Position numbers and translations under genes: made by a program. This document shows, in pieces, positions 1-7,510 of a stretch of DNA of 18,689 nt (within the stretch, counting starts at the first letter, position 1; each line of letters begins with the position of its first letter). The notes under the pieces are model-generated. The model did no database searches and had not been told where the DNA came from. It saw only the letters and a program-made list of their open reading frames with translations. The DNA is from Indioceanicola sp046045995 (lineage in GTDB: Bacteria; Pseudomonadota; Alphaproteobacteria; Azospirillales; Azospirillaceae). The stretch lies in assembly GCA_046045995.1 (NCBI GenBank), contig JBJOKR010000085.1, positions 1 through 18,689 of the forward strand. Reading direction: 5' to 3'.

Positions 1-57
1 TGGTGTTGCCGGTCGTGGTCCCGGTGGTCGTTCCCGTCGTCGTGCCTGTGGTGGGAT
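1..57 (-). repeat. Thr-Thr-Gly codon repeats in the PRC-barrel protein tail
   Basis: The last visible codons of the PRC-barrel gene encode repeated TTGT/TTTG units (residues about 193-210). The DNA is a degenerate repeat of acc/acg and ggc/ggg codons. Such a tract is prone to length variation and would give a flexible, extracytoplasmic low-complexity tail. Its full length lies outside the window. Confidence 0.6.
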
Positions 58-631
58 CGGTCGAGCGGGGCTGGGCGGGGACGGCGGTGCCGCCCGCCGT
101 GTCGGCATTCCCGCGGGAGAGGGAGACCGTGGTCTCATCATACTCATGGCCCGGCATTTCCTGCACCTGGGCCGCGGTCAGGGTGGTGAGCTGCACCTGC
201 TCCCCTTCCGGGTCCATCTGGGCGTCGGTGAAGTCAACGGCGATGGACTTGCCGCCCATGCCGAGGAAGCCGCCGCTTTTCACGATGATCTGGCGTGCCT
301 GGCCGCTGGTGCCGTCCAGGATCACGTCTTCCACCTCGCCGATCTCCTCCCCGTCGGCGGCGACCACGGTGCGGCCCATCATGTTCTCGGCCGAGGTGCG
401 GTCCGCCTGACCGGTGCCCAAGGCGCCCGTCGTGGTCGTCGTAGCTGGGCTGGTCGTGGTGCCAGGGGTTGTCGTGCCGGTGGTCGAGGTGCCTGTGGCG
501 CCCGTCCCGCCCTGCTGGCCGGCGACATACTCGCTCTGGCTCTGCGCTATCGCGGTTCCGCCCATCAGGGCAATGGCGGCCCCGCCCGTCAGGGCGATGG
601 CGGCAGAGGCGGTGATGACAGTCCTGCGCAT
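1..631 (-). CDS. Exported PRC-barrel domain protein, 3' end cut by window edge
   Basis: The frame opens at an ATG at 631-629 and runs off the left edge, so 210 residues are visible. The start has a clear GAAGGAG ribosome site about 8 nt upstream. Residues 1-29 form a signal peptide with an RR start, an Ala/Leu-rich core and an AIA|Q cleavage site, so the product is probably periplasmic. Residues 42-70 are a Thr/Gly/Pro-rich linker. Residues 84-162 resemble a PRC-barrel: MMGRTVVAADGEEIGEVEDV, then QARQIIVKSGGFLGMGGKSIAV. The visible tail from about residue 190 is TTG/TTTG repeats. PRC-barrel proteins are small beta-barrel modules found in photosynthetic, RNA-processing and stress-related proteins. 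No catalytic role is implied and the exact function is unknown. An ECF-like promoter may lie upstream at 692-717. Confidence in the domain is good, in the function low. Confidence 0.82.
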   Translation of the reverse strand, partial: MRRTVITASAAIALTGGAAIALMGGTAIAQSQSEYVAGQQGGTGATGTSTTGTTTPGTTTSPATTTTTGALGTGQADRTSAENMMGRTVVAADGEEIGEVEDVILDGTSGQARQIIVKSGGFLGMGGKSIAVDFTDAQMDPEGEQVQLTTLTAAQVQEMPGHEYDETTVSLSRGNADTAGGTAVPAQPRSTDPTTGTTTGTTTGTTTGNT

Positions 632-691
632 GGTGGATTCTCCTTCGAGGGCGCGGGCAGCCTTTGGCGGCGCCCTGTTCGCAGGAGAACC

Positions 692-717
692 AACACTGAA
701 TGATGCACGCCGGTTCA
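692..717 (-). promoter_or_regulatory. Possible ECF (EcfG-like) promoter of the PRC-barrel gene
   Basis: On the minus strand TGAAC (717-713) is followed, after 17 nt, by TGTT (695-692), about 60 nt before the PRC-barrel ATG. The alphaproteobacterial general stress sigma EcfG recognises GGAAC-N16/17-CGTT, so this site differs at the first base of each box. PRC-barrel genes are often stress-induced in this group, which fits. The match is imperfect and the call is tentative. Confidence 0.3.
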
Positions 718-787
718 GCCACGGCATCGGGACAAATGTGGGACGGGGCACGGGACGGGGGGGCAGGGAAGGGCCGGGCTGGCGGGA

Positions 788-3568
788 TCAGCCATGGCCC
801 AGGCCGGTAGCGGTGGCGCGCAGCTGGTCGGCTACGGCGGCCAGGCGCTGGCTCAGCTCCCGGCTGGCGGCGGATGCGGCGGCGGTCCCGCCGGATTCCC
901 GCTCCGCCAGGGCGTGGACCGCGTCGATGGCTCGGGTGAGCTGGCGGGACAGACCGTCCAGCACATCCACCCGGGCGTTCAGGCTTCCAGCCATCTGGGT
1001 CAGGCCCTGGCGGTTCTCCGCCTCCCGGGCCCCGGCGGCCCGCAACTCTCCCGCCGCTCCCTCCAGCAGAGCTGTCAGGCGGTCGATGCCCGTGATGCGG
1101 TCCTTCAGCTCCACGGCCAGGGCGGCCAGGGCCTGCTGTCCGGCGATGGCTTCGGCTTGGCGCTCCCCGTCATGGGCCAGCATCAGGGCGCGCACCGTCT
1201 CCGCCGCGGCGGTCAGACCGCCGGCCATGCCGTCCAGCCCGTCCAGGCGGGTCTTCATGGCGGCGACCAGGGCGCGCAGCTCCGCCACCTCATCCGACCC
1301 GCCGCGGTCGGACATGCGGGCCAGGGCCTGCACCGCCTCCGTCGCGGCGGTCAGCACCTCCCCCAGCTCCTGGGTATCGGCCAGCCCGGTGCGCAGCTGG
1401 GCGGTCAGGCCGGTGTATTCCGCCATGCCGGCCAGGATATCCTCCTGCTGCTCCGTGGCGCGGGACAGGGCCTGGGCGGCGGCGGCGGCATCGGCGGCGA
1501 TGCCGCGGGCCTGGGCCTTCAGGTCCTGGGTGGCGTTGCGCAGATGCTCCGTCGCGTCGTCCACCCCGCCGGCCAGGGCCTGGGACAGGCGGCGCGCGCC
1601 CTCGTCCACGATCTGGACCTTGTCGCCCAGGGTATCCAGTGTTTCGCCCAGGCGGGTGAACATCTCCTCCGCCGCACCGCGGACATCGGGGTCCAGGCTG
1701 CGGCGGTCGATCTCCGCCCGCACCTCCGCCCCCAGGACCTGGAAGTCGGCGACAAGCCGGGCCACCTCGCCCGCGCTGCCGTCGACGGAGGTGACGATGC
1801 GGCCCAGCTCCTCCTGCAACCGCTCCACCCGGTCGGCCAAAGGATCCAGGCGGTCGGCCTGGGTATCGGTGGTCCGGCGCAGGAGGGTGGATGCCTCCCG
1901 GATCTCATCCAGGGCGTCGTGCAGCTGGCCGCCCACCCCGGCGGCCTGGGTTTCCAGCAGGTCGGCGGAGCGGGCGACCTGGGCGGCGGCATCGTCCATT
2001 CGGTCGGCGGAGGCACGGGTGACGCTGTCCAGCCGGGCTGAGGCATCGCCCAGGGCGGCGACCAGCGCCTTCTCCCCGGCATCGACGGAATCGACAGCGC
2101 GGGCCAGCTGTCCCGCCGCCTCCGTCACCGTGCCGGACAGGGTCTCCCCGGAGGCCTTCAGCACCCGCACGGTGGCGAACAGCTTCTCCTGCGCTTCCTC
2201 CAGCACGCCCGCCAGGGCATTGGCGGCGCCGCGGGTGTCGGACGTCACCTGCCGCAGCTCCCCTTCGGAAGCGCTGACCGCCTTCAGGATGAAGGAAACC
2301 TCCTGTGTGGCGACGGTCAAGGTATCCGCGAGTTCATCCGCATTGGACCGCAGCGACAGGACCAGGGCGTCCAGCCCGCCGGCCGGGCCGTTCGCGTCGA
2401 AGGCCTGGACCTGGGCGGCGGCGCGGGTCAGCACCTCGGTCGAGCGGCCGAGCTTCTCCGCCCCGTCGGCGGAGGTTCGGGCGATGTCGGTGCACAGGCC
2501 CTTGACCTCTCCCACGGTGCCGGTGAGATCGCGCCGCACCTCCGCCACCAGGGCGCCCATCTCGGCCCCGCGCAGGACCATGGCCTCACCCGCATCGCGC
2601 AGGCGATCGGCAAGCGAACTGAACAGGTCTGCCGACCCGCCCTCGAACTTGAAGCGTTTGCGCCCGTCCTCCTCCATCAAGGAGATGTCGGGGATATCGG
2701 CGGCCTGGCGGCGGAAGCCGTCCACGGCACGGGACAGGTCCCCGAACTCATCCGCCCGGTCGGTACCCCAGACCGGGGCGCGCCAGTCGCCGCGGGCTGT
2801 GGCGGCCACGCTGGCGGCGAGATTGCGCAGGGGCGACAGAACCCGCCCGTGGACCATCCACAGCAGCAGCATCAGGCAGGCGGCCAGGGCCCCGATGGCG
2901 GCCACACCCAGCCAGAAGCCGCGGGCCGCGATCTCCGCCAGCCGGGCCTGTTCGGCCAACGCCTCCTCATGCAGGCTGCGGGCGATGCGGTCGGCGATGG
3001 CGGCGTGCTGGATGGTGAGCGTCAGCCCGGCCTTGCCGGCCAGCTGCTCAGGCGTCACGGTGCCGCCCGCCAGGACCCGGGAATATGTCGCCAGCATCCG
3101 GTCCAGGTCCCCCGCCAGGGACGATTCGGCCGGGCTCAGCCGCAGGGATTGGAACGCGCGCAGGGCCTGGGTCGCCGTGGCCAGATCGGCCATCACCGCG
3201 TCCCGGGCACCGGTGTCCCCGGTTTCCGCGAACAGGGTCAGGTTCTGCAGGACGCCGCCATGGCCGAGGCGTGATCGCATTTCATCAAGGGCACGGGTCT
3301 TGGCCAGGGATTCGGCCGGGCTCTGGGCCATGCCGGACTGGACCCGGCCGAACCACGCCAGATGGAAGGCCGATGCCGCCAGCAGGGATCCCACCAGCAC
3401 CAGTGCCGTCACCGCGATCGCCGTGCTGAGGCCGCGCAGCGACGACAGCGACGATCTTTTGCCTGCGACCATACGGCCCCCCACTTCCGCCATCCCCCGG
3501 CCTACCTTGCCGGCCCGGTCCGGCGCAGGGTCCATCGGGCACCCGGCCGCACCACCGGCGTGACCCAT
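788..3568 (-). CDS. Membrane HAMP-domain protein with long coiled coil and no recognised output domain
   Basis: The product is up to 926 residues. A first transmembrane helix spans about 46-73 and a second about 217-239. Between them lies a helical periplasmic sensor-like region of about 145 residues. A HAMP-like linker follows at about 240-288 (VLSPLRNLAASVAATARGDW, then DEFGDLSRAVDGFRRQ). From about 310 to the end the protein is Ala/Leu/Glu/Arg-rich heptad sequence, predicted coiled coil. The topology is that of a chemoreceptor or sensor kinase, but I see neither the conserved MCP hairpin tip nor kinase, GGDEF or EAL motifs. It may be a structural or scaffold protein or a degenerate receptor. 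The start is uncertain: the outermost ATG is given because none of the in-frame ATGs (3568, 3535, 3493, 3472) has a clear ribosome site. Starts at 3493 or 3472 would give a more typical short cytoplasmic N-terminus. Confidence 0.8.
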   Translation of the reverse strand: MGHAGGAAGCPMDPAPDRAGKVGRGMAEVGGRMVAGKRSSLSSLRGLSTAIAVTALVLVGSLLAASAFHLAWFGRVQSGMAQSPAESLAKTRALDEMRSRLGHGGVLQNLTLFAETGDTGARDAVMADLATATQALRAFQSLRLSPAESSLAGDLDRMLATYSRVLAGGTVTPEQLAGKAGLTLTIQHAAIADRIARSLHEEALAEQARLAEIAARGFWLGVAAIGALAACLMLLLWMVHGRVLSPLRNLAASVAATARGDWRAPVWGTDRADEFGDLSRAVDGFRRQAADIPDISLMEEDGRKRFKFEGGSADLFSSLADRLRDAGEAMVLRGAEMGALVAEVRRDLTGTVGEVKGLCTDIARTSADGAEKLGRSTEVLTRAAAQVQAFDANGPAGGLDALVLSLRSNADELADTLTVATQEVSFILKAVSASEGELRQVTSDTRGAANALAGVLEEAQEKLFATVRVLKASGETLSGTVTEAAGQLARAVDSVDAGEKALVAALGDASARLDSVTRASADRMDDAAAQVARSADLLETQAAGVGGQLHDALDEIREASTLLRRTTDTQADRLDPLADRVERLQEELGRIVTSVDGSAGEVARLVADFQVLGAEVRAEIDRRSLDPDVRGAAEEMFTRLGETLDTLGDKVQIVDEGARRLSQALAGGVDDATEHLRNATQDLKAQARGIAADAAAAAQALSRATEQQEDILAGMAEYTGLTAQLRTGLADTQELGEVLTAATEAVQALARMSDRGGSDEVAELRALVAAMKTRLDGLDGMAGGLTAAAETVRALMLAHDGERQAEAIAGQQALAALAVELKDRITGIDRLTALLEGAAGELRAAGAREAENRQGLTQMAGSLNARVDVLDGLSRQLTRAIDAVHALAERESGGTAAASAASRELSQRLAAVADQLRATATGLGHG

Positions 3569-3689
3569 GCCCGACCGGAATAGCGCACCCTATCAAAGCG
3601 GGGGCCCGGATTCACCCCTTCGGTGCATCCCTAGTGGCAGAATCCGCAGCTTGTCACGAGGTGTTGTGTGTCTGCCGCGGTCGGACCGG

Positions 3690-4655
3690 TCAAAAGCGGG
3701 CCCATGCGGGCTTCAGTGGGGTGACCGTGGCATCCCCGGCGATCAGGGGACGCCCGTCCACCGCCGCCTCCAGCCGGACCAGGGCAAGGGCGCGGGTGCC
3801 CTGCCCGCTGCGTATTTCACCCATCTCCCTGCCGTCCAGCATGAGCGGCGTGCCGGGCGGGGGCGGGGGCCCGTCCACCCGCACCGGCATCAGCCGCTTC
3901 TTCACCAGGCCGCGGTACTTGGTGCGGGCCGTCAGTTCCTGGCCCATGTAGCAGCCCTTGGACCAGGACACGCCGTTCAGCTCATCGAATCCGTTCTCCA
4001 GCAGGATGGATTTGTCGATGATCAGGTCGCGGCTGCCGTCGGGGATGCCCAGGTCCAGCCGGATCGCCTCCCAGTCATCGTGATCGCCGGTGGGTAGCCC
4101 CGCCAGCATCCCATCCAGCCAGTCCCGCGGTCCGATCAGGGACACGCCCAGGGCCGGATGGCGGGGATCGACCAGGGCCACGCCTTCCCCCTGGGGCGCA
4201 GCGGCACCGGCCTCGGCCGCCAGGGCGAAACGATCCGCCGCGGCACTGCCATAGACCTGGGCGCAGCCCATTTCCGCTGTCACATCGGCCAGATCGACCC
4301 GGCTGCGCAGACGGTACAGGCGCAAGCGGCGCAGCAGGTCGTCCCGCCGCGCCCCCTCACAGGTGATGACCAGCGCATCCCCTAACGCGGCGATGACCAT
4401 GTCGTGCAGGTACTTGCCCTGGGGGGTCAGGAAGGCGGCCCAGATCGCGCGGTTGTCGGACACGGCGGCCACATCGTTGCTGACCAACCCCTGAAGGAAG
4501 GCGAACCGATCTTCTCCTGTCAACCGCAGGATGCCCACATCCGCCCGTCCCAAGCCGAAGGCTCCGTCCGGCACGGCGGGAAGCGGGGCGGGGGCCAGGG
4601 TACCGGCGGTGGTGTCAGGCTGGTCCGGGTTGGGGGAATCGGGGGTCTCGGTCAC
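3690..4655 (-). CDS. ygfZ: YgfZ/GcvT-type folate-binding protein
   Basis: The 321-residue product belongs to the YgfZ family, tetrahydrofolate-binding relatives of the glycine-cleavage T protein that help assemble or repair certain Fe-S enzymes. The diagnostic motif KGCYMGQE is at residues 233-240, with the family's conserved cysteine at 235. It is followed by LTARTKYRGLVKKRLMPV. The N-terminal GcvT-like fold begins near residue 35 (LGRADVGILRLTGEDRFAFL) and has the typical LQGLVSNDV stretch. The GTG start at 4655 was chosen because GGGAGA lies 6 nt upstream. The frame remains open to a TTG at 4769 inside the preceding gene, but that would add a Pro-rich leader with no family match. It follows the SPOR-protein gene by 92 nt and probably shares its transcript. 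Confidence 0.93.
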   Translation of the reverse strand: MTETPDSPNPDQPDTTAGTLAPAPLPAVPDGAFGLGRADVGILRLTGEDRFAFLQGLVSNDVAAVSDNRAIWAAFLTPQGKYLHDMVIAALGDALVITCEGARRDDLLRRLRLYRLRSRVDLADVTAEMGCAQVYGSAAADRFALAAEAGAAAPQGEGVALVDPRHPALGVSLIGPRDWLDGMLAGLPTGDHDDWEAIRLDLGIPDGSRDLIIDKSILLENGFDELNGVSWSKGCYMGQELTARTKYRGLVKKRLMPVRVDGPPPPPGTPLMLDGREMGEIRSGQGTRALALVRLEAAVDGRPLIAGDATVTPLKPAWARF

Positions 4656-4747
4656 GGCATTTCTCCCAGGTCGGCCCAAGGGGCCCGCGGCGGGGGCAAG
4701 GCGACCGGTTGCACAGGTGGGACCGGCCGTCGCTGGGGGCAAGGGCG

Positions 4748-6079
4748 TCAGCGACGCCGGGTCAGGCAATCCTGCCCCGCCGCCTTCAGCCGCTGGCAGA
4801 AGGCGGTCGCCGCCTCCCGGCTGGGGAATTCGCCCAGCAGGATGCGGTGGAACAGACCCTTGCCCTTCACCTCCCCGGCGACGATGTCCACCCGCTGCCC
4901 CGCCAACAGGCCGGCATGTGTGCTGGTGATGGCGTCCCGCTGCGCCTCCGCCGCGTCCAGCACGGGGAAGGCAGCAACCTGCACCGCCCAGACCTCACCC
5001 GCTTGCGACGGTGGCGGGGGCAGGGCCCGCGCTGCCGCCGCGGGAGGCGGTGCAGGAGCGGGAGTGGGGCTGTCGGGAACGGTCGCCGCCGATTCCGGTG
5101 ATTCCGGCGGGTCCATCCGTTGCACAGGCGTGGGCGTGACAGGAGTCGCGGTCGGGCGGGTGGACGTCAGGCCGGCCGTTCGTTGCTCCGGCGGGGGCGG
5201 GGGCGGGGCGGTGAGGGCGGCTGTCCGGGCGGACGGGGTGGTTGTCGGTTCCGCGGGGGCATCCGCCACGGGCTTCGGCCCGGGAACCGGCTCCGAGGTA
5301 GTCGGTCCGGGCTCAGCCTCCCCCTCCCGGCGCGATGGTTCAGGAGCTGGAGCAGGCACCGGCTCGGGTGCAGGGTCGGGTGTCGGCTCCGGCTTCCCCG
5401 GGGTCGGCGTGGCGGCGGTGCGGCTGGGGCGGCCGGTGGGCAGGGTGGGCAGCAGGTCGCGGGCCGCCTGCTTCTGTTCCGGCGTGGCGGTGCTTTCCAC
5501 CTCCTGGCGGAAACTGATCGCCTGGACCAGGCCCGACTGCTCCGCCCGCATGGCCCAGGCCAGGGCCCGCACCACATCCGACGGGGTGCCCAGGCCGAAA
5601 TACAGCAGAACGGCATAGTTGTTCTGGGCCAGGGGGTCCCCCGCCTCCGCCGCCGGCTGCAGCAAGGCCAGGGCCTTCGGATAATTGGCCGGGACCCCAT
5701 CCCCGAAGGCATAGATGGTCCCGGCCATCATCCGGGCGCCGGTATGGCCGCTGGCCGCCGCCTTCTCCAGCCACACCAGGGCGCCCGGTACATCGCGCCG
5801 GGTGCCCTGGCCGGTGGTCATCATCTGGCCGACCAGGAACTGCGCTTCTCCATCCCCGGCCTCCGCTGCCGCCAGGAAGGCCTGGAAGGCGCGGGTCAGG
5901 TCGCCCGCACGCACAGCGGCCCGCCCTTCCGCCAAATCGGCGAGCACCGACGGGGCCGCCAATCCCCCCAGGGCGAGAGCCAGCAGTCCCGCGACCAGCC
6001 CCGTCCTCAACAGGCGGATGCCGGGCGGGACAACCGGGCGGGTCGGGGCAATCGGCATGGCAGGCATCGCGGATGGCAT
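4748..6079 (-). CDS. Sel1-repeat and SPOR-domain envelope protein
   Basis: The 443-residue product has an N-terminal hydrophobic segment at 22-48 (signal anchor or signal peptide). Sel1-type helical repeats lie at about 50-185 (GDGEAQFLVGQMMTTGQGTR, GHTGARMMAGTIYAFGDGVP, GDPLAQNNYAVLLYFGLGTP). A long Pro/Thr/Ala/Glu-rich linker spans about 215-360, and a C-terminal SPOR domain lies at 362-443 (EVWAVQVAAF, then FHRILLGEFPSREAATAFCQRL). SPOR domains bind denuded glycan strands at division sites, and Sel1 repeats mediate protein contacts, so a periplasmic role in cell-wall or septum biology is likely. The Pro-rich linker fits spanning the periplasm. The outermost ATG is used. ATGs at codons 5 and 8 are alternatives and none has a strong ribosome site. 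It is the first gene of the minus-strand group reaching the left edge. Confidence 0.87.
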   Translation of the reverse strand: MPSAMPAMPIAPTRPVVPPGIRLLRTGLVAGLLALALGGLAAPSVLADLAEGRAAVRAGDLTRAFQAFLAAAEAGDGEAQFLVGQMMTTGQGTRRDVPGALVWLEKAAASGHTGARMMAGTIYAFGDGVPANYPKALALLQPAAEAGDPLAQNNYAVLLYFGLGTPSDVVRALAWAMRAEQSGLVQAISFRQEVESTATPEQKQAARDLLPTLPTGRPSRTAATPTPGKPEPTPDPAPEPVPAPAPEPSRREGEAEPGPTTSEPVPGPKPVADAPAEPTTTPSARTAALTAPPPPPPEQRTAGLTSTRPTATPVTPTPVQRMDPPESPESAATVPDSPTPAPAPPPAAAARALPPPPSQAGEVWAVQVAAFPVLDAAEAQRDAITSTHAGLLAGQRVDIVAGEVKGKGLFHRILLGEFPSREAATAFCQRLKAAGQDCLTRRR

Positions 6080-6207
6080 GATGTCTTGATCGGGGATACG
6101 TCCATGTCCACCCTTGCGCTGTCAGCCAGCCACATGCAAGCGTCGATGAACGGCCGCGGTGGAGCCGGCTGGTCCCGACCACACTGCCCCCTGGATGCCG
6201 ATCGACC

Positions 6208-6555
6208 ATGACCGCCCGCCCGAATCGAATGAAGCTGAATGCCCTCCAACTGAAGACCCTGACCATCTTCCAGGCCCTGGCGGCGATCGATGGGATCGGG
6301 GAGCCGGTGGGGGATGGGGAGATTTCGGTGACGGAACTGCCCTGGTCCCATGGCAGCCATTTCCACCTGGGCCCTTGGATCGTGCTGGCCCAGGATGCCT
6401 CCGGCCTGCGCAATCCCGCCCCCTGGGTCGCCCTGGACCGCAAGGGGCTGATTCGCAGCCAGTACCCAGTTGGATTTGTGCTGACGCGCGCCGGACTCAC
6501 CTATGATACCGGCCTTCAGGATGAAATCCTGCAGGTGGCCGACCACAGCGTGTAG
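6208..6555 (+). CDS. Conserved-looking hypothetical protein, 115 residues
   Basis: I cannot assign a function. The product is soluble, with no signal peptide, membrane helix or cysteine cluster. It begins MTARPNRMKLNALQLKTLTIFQALA and continues with alternating hydrophobic stretches (SHFHLGPWIVLAQDASGL, PWVALDRKGLI), which suggest a small beta-rich fold. Codon use is strongly GC3-biased like its neighbours and its length matches no other frame, so it is probably real. An ATG at codon 8 (6229, MKLNALQ) is an alternative start. It is divergent from the SPOR-protein gene, with 128 bp between the two starts, and the palindrome cluster lies 60 bp downstream. Confidence 0.7.
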   Translation: MTARPNRMKLNALQLKTLTIFQALAAIDGIGEPVGDGEISVTELPWSHGSHFHLGPWIVLAQDASGLRNPAPWVALDRKGLIRSQYPVGFVLTRAGLTYDTGLQDEILQVADHSV

Positions 6556-6616
6556 GTGGGCCATTGCCCATCATCCAAAACAATCCACGCCTTTTTTGGG
6601 GGGGTGCTGGTCCCTG

Positions 6617-6663
6617 GTGCAGCGATGCCGACAAAAGATACTCGTTTATCGGCATCGCTGCAC
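6617..6663. repeat. Inverted repeat A: 19-bp arms, 9-nt loop
   Basis: The left arm gtgcagcgatgccgacaaa (6617-6635) and the right arm 6645-6663 are reverse complements except for one C/A mismatch, separated by agatactcg. As RNA this would be a stable hairpin. No T-run follows on either side, so it is not an ordinary intrinsic terminator. It belongs to a cluster with the palindromes at 6665-6686 and 6677-6731. Confidence 0.85.
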
Positions 6664-6664
6664 T

Positions 6665-6686
6665 ATCGCATTGATTCTAGTGCGAT
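6665..6686. repeat. Short inverted repeat B, competing with palindrome C
   Basis: The arms atcgca (6665-6670) and tgcgat (6681-6686) enclose a 10-nt loop. The right arm is also part of the outer left arm of palindrome C (6677-6686), so in RNA the two structures exclude each other. The six-base stem is short, so by itself it is weak evidence. Confidence 0.5.
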
Positions 6687-6731
6687 TCAGACGCAGGCAA
6701 TCGGTACCGATTGCCTGCGTCATCGCACTAG
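6677..6731. repeat. Nested palindrome C: perfect 30-bp core with 10-bp outer arms
   Basis: The core 6691-6720 is a perfect 30-bp palindrome (half-site acgcaggcaatcggt) with a KpnI-like ggtacc centre. It is flanked by a second perfect inverted repeat, ctagtgcgat (6677-6686) against atcgcactag (6722-6731), with asymmetric spacers of 4 nt and 1 nt. The total of 25 paired positions per side would allow a cruciform in DNA or a long hairpin in RNA. Possible roles are a regulator operator, a structured 5' leader of the gene at 6814, or a miniature mobile-element relic. Confidence 0.85.
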
Positions 6732-6813
6732 GCTCGATCCGATATATAGATGGGGTAGCGGGAGACCAGCCCTTCTGTTAGGGTTACGGATCTAAATGGG
6801 AGGGGAGGGGGCA

Positions 6814-7056
6814 ATGCTTGGCAGTATCACGGCATCACAGGCCGTCCGCTCCCTGACCAGTGTAACCCAGTCCAATATCAGGTCGGACCTGACCGAAATC
6901 ACCGATACCGCCGCACGCATGCGCCTAAGCCCGACGACGGAGCAGCGCACCGACCTGACCATCGCCCGGCTGGAGCGGAACTTCCAGGATGGGCAGCAGG
7001 TAACTGAACGCACCCGCGGCGTCGGCCGGGGTGTTGTCTTGGATATCGAAGCGTGA
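6814..7056 (+). CDS. Small hypothetical protein, 80 residues
   Basis: The ATG at 6814 is preceded by the purine-rich run ggaggggagggggca, a good ribosome site. An in-frame ATG at 6796 would put that run inside the gene, so 6814 is preferred. The product is polar and probably helical: ASQAVRSLTSVTQSNIRSDL, then TEITDTAARMRLSPTTEQRT and DLTIARLERNF. It has no Cys, Trp or Tyr, no signal peptide and no recognised motif. Codon use (many ACC, CTG, GCC, CGC, ATC codons) looks like real coding sequence of this genome. The palindrome cluster lies 83 bp upstream and could regulate it. I do not recognise the family. Confidence 0.5.
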   Translation: MLGSITASQAVRSLTSVTQSNIRSDLTEITDTAARMRLSPTTEQRTDLTIARLERNFQDGQQVTERTRGVGRGVVLDIEA

Positions 7057-7360
7057 GGCTTGAAGCCCGGGGCCTGAAGCAGGTCAGGCTGGGCTGATCG
7101 GTCCCGACCGCTCTACGCGCGTGATCCATCCGCCTGATTCGTCCCATCCCGCAGAACTGACCGATCACATTAAGCGAAGCGGCACCATATCGTCTTGCCA
7201 GATGTTAGCGGCGGCTGACGGCGTGCTGTCGCATCAGCCGTCTCCCCCGCTTCACCCGTCTCCCCGATATCGGGCGTCCAGACGCCATCGCACGTCGCGA
7301 CAATATAGCCATTCCGGCAATACGGAACATAAATCCAGCGGGATTGGTGGGAGTTTGGGA
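7057..7360. other. Intergenic stretch with small palindromes, no supported gene
   Basis: This 304-bp stretch lies between the small gene ending at 7056 and tRNA-Thr. It contains a perfect 12-bp palindrome cccgatatcggg (7263-7274), the adjacent inverted repeat ggcgtc/gacgcc (7273-7286), and a 7-bp inverted repeat cggctga/tcagccg (7212-7240). No intrinsic terminator with a T-run is visible for either flanking gene. A minus-strand open frame here has no usable start codon downstream of the tRNA. Confidence 0.5.
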
Positions 7361-7435
7361 TGGTGCTGCGAGAGAGGATTGAACTCTCGACCTCACCCTT
7401 ACCAAGGGTGTGCTCTACCACTGAGCTACCGCAGC
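7361..7435 (-). tRNA. tRNA-Thr, anticodon GGT, CCA encoded
   Basis: On the minus strand the RNA folds as a canonical cloverleaf. The acceptor is GCTGCGG with TCGCAGC, the D arm GCTC-AGTGGTA-GAGC, and the anticodon stem CACCC/GGGTG with loop TTGGTAA, giving anticodon GGT for threonine (ACC/ACT codons). The T loop is TTCAATC and the encoded 3' end is ACCA. The body is 72 nt plus CCA. Confidence 0.97.
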
Positions 7436-7510
7436 GTACCAAAGCGACTTCGGCGGTGCCTTCCGGCTGGTCGCCGCTGGCGTCGTGGACGCCGTCGCGA
7501 AGTGGCGGGG

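Noticed and set aside
414..3563. Very long plus-strand open frame (1049 codons) opposite the HAMP/coiled-coil gene
   Set aside because: Its product is Arg/Ser/Ala/Pro-rich without domains, as expected from the antisense of a high-GC gene. The minus strand gives transmembrane helices, a HAMP-like linker and heptads.
3569..3689. Gene or clear regulatory site between ygfZ and the HAMP gene
   Set aside because: I found no credible promoter or hairpin with a T-run in these 121 bp, only weak partial boxes.
6617..6731. Integron attC sites or an insertion sequence end
   Set aside because: I see no GTTRRRY/RYYYAAC core pair, no integrase or transposase gene, and no flanking target duplication.
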